This document shows, piece after piece, positions 59,706-64,000 of a DNA stretch of 64,000 bases. Both the position numbers and the translations under genes were made by a program. The number at the start of each line of letters is the position of its first letter. The first letter of the stretch is position 1. The notes under the pieces are model-generated. The model was not told where the DNA came from. It was given only the letters and a program-made list of their open reading frames with translations, and made no database searches. Source of the DNA: Plantago major (lineage: Eukaryota > Streptophyta > Magnoliopsida > Lamiales > Plantaginaceae); assembly GCA_026545765.1 (NCBI GenBank), contig CM048844.1, forward strand, positions 55,276,932-55,340,931, given 5' to 3'.

Positions 59706-62700
59706 ATGGCTTCCAAGAACACTTCGATACAGAAATCCCAATCCTCCACCGGCATCGAAAAGCAAGCACCGTGAGTTATTGTTAACAATCGATCGGTAGG
59801 AGCTTTAATCCTAACCATTGGACTTCAAGTCACAGAATGATTTGGGGTGGTGCCATGGTTGAGGAATACCTCACTGCTGCAATAGAAAACCAAAGTGATA
59901 TAAAATTGATTCTTGACATGCTTGAAAAGGCACAAATCAAGGGTTTTCTATCTGCTCAAAGGAATTTCATCACTGATGTGTTGGAATTTTACAACAACTC
60001 GTGATTATTTCGTATCCAAGACACTGAAATAGTGTCTATCAAAACCTCAGTCCAAGGAAAGGAAATCCTTCTGGACTTAACAACTTTCTGTAAGTTGTTT
60101 GAGGTTCAAAATCTTGGAAAGGATTTTGAAATAAACACCAAGGATGATGAACTCCTTGAAGGTGTTAAAGAACTTACAATGGACGGTGTGATCTTGAAAA
60201 TCGATACACCCATCGAAGTTCAAGCTTGTCGACATCCCAACCGTACATCCGCTGGTTCACCGATGTACTAGCTTGCATTCTTCACAGATGCTTTGATGGT
60301 CTACAAGGAGGTGCTGACTAGATAAGCCAAGAACGATGGATCATGATGTTCTTGCTGAATCAACAAGACAAAAGGCTGGAAAACCCTTTTAACTGGGGAA
60401 AGTACGCCTTCATGAAATTCGTGAAGAAGATTCAAGGCTTCGAGCCTAAGATTGTCAAATGACTAGCTGAGCCAAAGGACACAGTAGGGTATGGTCTGAA
60501 GATATGCTACTTGCTGGAAAAGCTTGGCATTGAGCTCAGAGAGACGGCTGAAATCGCCAACAGTAACTTACTCTACAAGTACGAGTATACAAATCTGATG
60601 AAAAAGGTTACTGGGTCTCGTAAAGGTCCTAAGAAGAAAAATCAAAAGATATCTCAAGAAAAGGTTATACCAAGAAGCCTGTAACTTCAAGAAAGAAGTC
60701 TCTGGCAAATCGTAAGACACACCTAAAGAGGTTGTCAATTCTCGATATCCGCAAGCATGGCGTATGAACTCATCAATGCCGCAAAAGAGTTATCAACCAT
60801 CGAACAAGTAAACTCAAGAAGAGAAAGTGCTTTAAATGTTGCGACTAATGCGTAAAGCCTCCGATGAACTCATAAACGCCGCCAAGAATGGTGAACAAAG
60901 ACTAAGCCCCATCCGCAGAAACCGCAGGAATAATGGACCAATCAGCCCCAATGTTGATGAGTGCTCGACGATGAAGATGATGAACTAGTCATCTCTCAAG
61001 TCCTAAAAGGAACAAAGAGGGCTAAGGTTATCAAAAAGTAATCGTGATAAGGTATCTCAAGAAGAACCTACACCACAAAGTTGTCAACCTATAGCAAAGG
61101 TTGTTGGTGCAAACACATCATCGTGGAATGACTCTCTTGCACAACTTCACAAAGCCCCGATGAGTGGTATTTTAGTGTCGGGATGCCGATGGAAATGCCA
61201 CATCTAAGAACTGAAGAACACTCTACTCATCAATCTTCTGCTTCCAGACAACCACAACAACCACAAAAACAACAACTACAACAGCCACAAGTGGTTGATG
61301 AAATGGTAAATGAACTCCATTTTGAATTACCAAAGAATACAATATGTCAAGAAAATCCTCAGAATTGAGGTGTTCCCCAACTCAATGAGAGGGATCAAAC
61401 CGAGACATCTACTCGTAATGATCAACCAGGAGGCAACCGAGTTGCATACTCGTGAAAGGTGTGAAGTACCGTAAACTTCAAACAAAGAAACCGACCGGGA
61501 CAAGACGACCAATGTATAGAAAGGTCACAAGTTCCAGACCAATCAAATTAAACCGCCGTAAATGACCGGTTTAACTCTTACCTTGTGAAAAATTTTGTAC
61601 TTATAAATCTTGTTACCTTATAAGAATTTCTTTGTTACAGGCTGAGTTAGAAACGCAGAAACAAGAGGAAGCTGAGAAGCTTACCTCAGACACTGAAAAA
61701 GAGGTCCCTTCAACCTCAACTCTTGAGAAATCTGAGCCTGCTACGTAAATGATTCTTAAAGAGAACTAATTTTTCAAGAAAATGTTTGTATGCTCATTCA
61801 TGATAAATGTTTCTAACAGTCCAACCGAGATGGAAGAAGATAAGGCGTAAATGCAGAGACAAACCCAGAAACCAACAAGGTTTCTGAAGAACTCATCACT
61901 GAGCCTTCAAACTTGAAGGTATATGACAATCAAGTGATAAGTATTCTTCATCCTGGGTCATCTTTTATCTCTTCTAATAATCAATACTTTCTACTTACAA
62001 AGCTAATTCGTAAGTAGAAATGCAAGGGATAAAGTTGCCACTTCCCTACATCAATGGAAATTGATGAAGCCCCAAGGAAACATCACTGAAAGAACACCGT
62101 AAACCGCACAAGTTTCGAGAAAATGAATCTGAAGCCTCGATAAGGAAGTAAGTAGCTCAAATCGTAATTCATTAAAAGCATATTTATGCATAGATTCTTT
62201 CAAACTATTTCCTAAGTATTGTATTTATCTCGTGTTCAAGAAAGAAAGGTTGATGATGACCAGACTCCAAGTCTCCACCTCACAACAAGATATCCGAGAC
62301 ACCAATCGCCTCAGAGAACAAGTATCCGAGCTCGATGTTCATACTGTAACTTAAACTTAACTACACTTCTACTCAGATATCTACAAAAGTTTTGAAACTC
62401 ACTCAAAACTCTTTCTTTCAGCTCAACAGATGCAAAGGTGTTCCCATTGAAGAAACAAGGACCTACTTCACTTCTTCAAAGCTCACACCGCCAAAGCATA
62501 TTCAATGCTTCAAGAAATGGCGTGGTTAAGGTGCTCGATCTCTCCAAATATTGAGAATAATCGATCAACCAACCAGAGCACGAGCTCTTGACCGAAATGT
62601 ATGTCCAAGCAATGTTCCCTATGTAACAACATTCAGCCATGACTCTACTACACAAGGACTTTTCCAGAAGTGGCGATAGTTTGATACATGCCTTTGAACA

Positions 62701-64000
62701 GCAGATGGTCGACAAGATTACAGATGGCATTCAAGCCGCCTCGCCTGCACTGCAACTCATACCTTCCAACAAGAAGAAGTTAAGGCGTAAGATCACTATC
62801 CTAAGTGATCAATCTTGTATCCAAGATGATGAGGAGGAAGAAATGGATGAAAATTACTTTGATGAACCTCCCACTGACCATCACCAAAAGGATGATAATG
62901 ACAAAAAGGATGATGATGATGCCCCTGCACCAGGGACCGGAGGAATTTCACAGAAAAACATTGCCTCAACTACTGAAAAGCAAACTGAGAAGACTTCACG
63001 TAAATCTCCGCTCACATCACCGTAAATCTACTCATCCATCTTCTAACCAACACGCAGCTATTCGTAACAAGTAGTTGAGCTCTCGAGGAAATCAATCGTA
63101 AAATATTAAACACTCGCACTGTAGTGCTCAACTCGCATAACCGCTGGAAGAAGAACAACATACATCTTCAATCGAAGATCAAATAGCTCAATCCAGAGAA
63201 AAGCTTGATCAACTAGAAGATCAATACCTCAAAGAAATCAATGCTTACTCTGCGGTTGAAGAACTAAAGGATGTTGTTAATGCTAAACGACAAATACTCG
63301 ATACTGAACAAGTATCTGAAGTCAAGCATGATGCTAAGGCTGCATCATCTTCGAAAGAAGTACCATCCTCCTCCCAGAAAGGAAAGAAACCAATCTCTGA
63401 GATGGTTGCTGGACTTGATACGATTGATGAAAATGTCTAAGAGGATGAAGATCACTGGGATAATCACTCAGATGATGAAGAAGACAAGACTTTGGCAGAG
63501 CACCGACATGAACATTTAGCGGTTTCTCACTTGAAAAGAAAGTTGATTGCTCCTACAATCTTCAACAACCGCCAAACGCCCACTCCCATGAATACATGAG
63601 CAGTACCAAGTAATCGGGCTGCTCAATAAGGAGATGTCTTCACGTAACAAGGAAGTAATCGCCTCACCCCTCTCGAATGAGAAAGTTCACCGAGCTCATC
63701 ACCGTAGAACTACTAGCATGGTCATTGCTCGTAAAGATCCGGGAATGATAAGGGACGATGATGTGTCTTTAGTCAAAAAGCTTTTCAAGAGGCAAGTTAC
63801 ACCGAAAAAGCAGATGCCATCCTAGGCCCATCAAGAGCTCACTGATAAGGACAATGGACTTATCAAGCAAAATCAGGAACTCAAAGCCGAACTTCAGAAG
63901 TTGGTCACTGCCTACAACTATTTACAAGGGCATTTTGACTCTCTCTCACATATTCCTTTATGAGACTAAGTCAGCAAACAATGACTAAGGGGGAAAGAAA
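59706..64000 (+). pseudogene. Retrotransposon accessory gene, copy 3 (cut by window end)
   Basis: ATG at 59706 (MASKN...). Only short frames stay open: 60032-60271 (globular domain), about 60300-60650, 61183-61368, 62639-63025 and 63271-63519. Exon 2 is recognisable at 61641-61740, but its donor (ctacaggtgataa in copy 2) reads ctacgtaaatga. The acceptor before the exon 3 equivalent is kept near 61817-61819. A Gln-rich run lies near 61250-61290, and the acidic stretch follows 62820. Most differences from copies 1 and 2 are at CAG/CTG sites, so the amount of true decay cannot be judged here. Confidence 0.75.

Larger units (their letters stand above)
51476..64000 (+). mobile_element. Ty1/copia retrotransposon, copy 3 (right end outside window)
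   Basis: The 5' LTR starts tgttagatatttt. Gag, pol, hairpin region, promoter and accessory gene follow in the same order and spacing as copy 2. The window ends inside the last accessory exon (equivalent to about 39395 of copy 2). The LTR terminus and primer-binding site are missing at 53105-53136. Large parts show the CAG/CTG-to-CG change, alternating with almost error-free blocks such as 57840-58140 and 58600-58900. Confidence 0.93.

Noticed and set aside
51960..63830. C-to-T decay of methylated cytosines as the cause of the copy 3 changes
   Set aside because: The main changes gain CG and CGT from CAG/CTG; isolated CAG to TAG changes (for example 35914) exist but are the minority.
1..64000. 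CRISPR arrays, defence systems, phage or bacterial operons
   Set aside because: The DNA has plant retroelement structure, introns and MITEs; repeats present are LTR, tandem or microsatellite repeats, with no spacer arrangement.

Overview
The window is plant nuclear DNA made almost entirely of transposable elements. The lineage is probably a eudicot, judging from the mix of Ty1/copia and Athila-like Ty3/gypsy elements, Stowaway-type MITEs, Helitron termini and plant gene-exon fragments; the species cannot be named. I see no intact host gene, rRNA, tRNA, CRISPR array or prokaryotic feature.

Layout: (1) 1-12956, a Ty1/copia element (copy 1, SIRE/Maximus-like) entered inside gag and running to its 3' LTR. 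It is inserted in the gag remnant of (2) a decayed Athila-like gypsy element (12957-17256), which is next to (3) a second Athila-like relic (17257-23440) with a protease remnant and a 'putative plant transposon protein' ORF. (4) 23441-24566 holds one inverted and one direct partial LTR of the same family. (5) 24934-46988 is read as one Helitron on the minus strand, split by (6) a complete second copy of the copia element (copy 2, 26581-42724, 16.1 kb, 5-bp target duplication tagtc). The Helitron also holds three MITEs and a GARP/MYB-like exon. (7) 46989-51426 has two more Helitron-like 5' ends, an EH-domain exon fragment and an epoxide hydrolase exon fragment. (8) 51476-64000 is copy 3 of the copia element, running off the right edge and lacking the end of its 5' LTR and its primer-binding site.

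The most interesting object is the copia family itself. All three copies carry, downstream of pol and in the same direction, a roughly 5.6-kb accessory gene. It has a TATA box of its own, a long first exon for a globular domain, five short introns, and a long last exon with acidic, coiled-coil and conserved C-terminal parts. In copy 2 all five introns are GT-AG, 78-85 bp and phase 0. Such introns should be lost if the genomic RNA were fully spliced before reverse transcription, so their retention calls for an explanation.

A second unexpected signal is technical or epigenetic. In patches of copies 2 and 3, and briefly in copy 1, CAG and CTG are replaced by CGT, CG or CCG where sister copies keep CAG or CTG. 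This is not the C-to-T pattern of methyl-cytosine decay and looks like sequence-calling errors at methylated CHG sites. Many apparent frameshifts in those patches may therefore be unreal.
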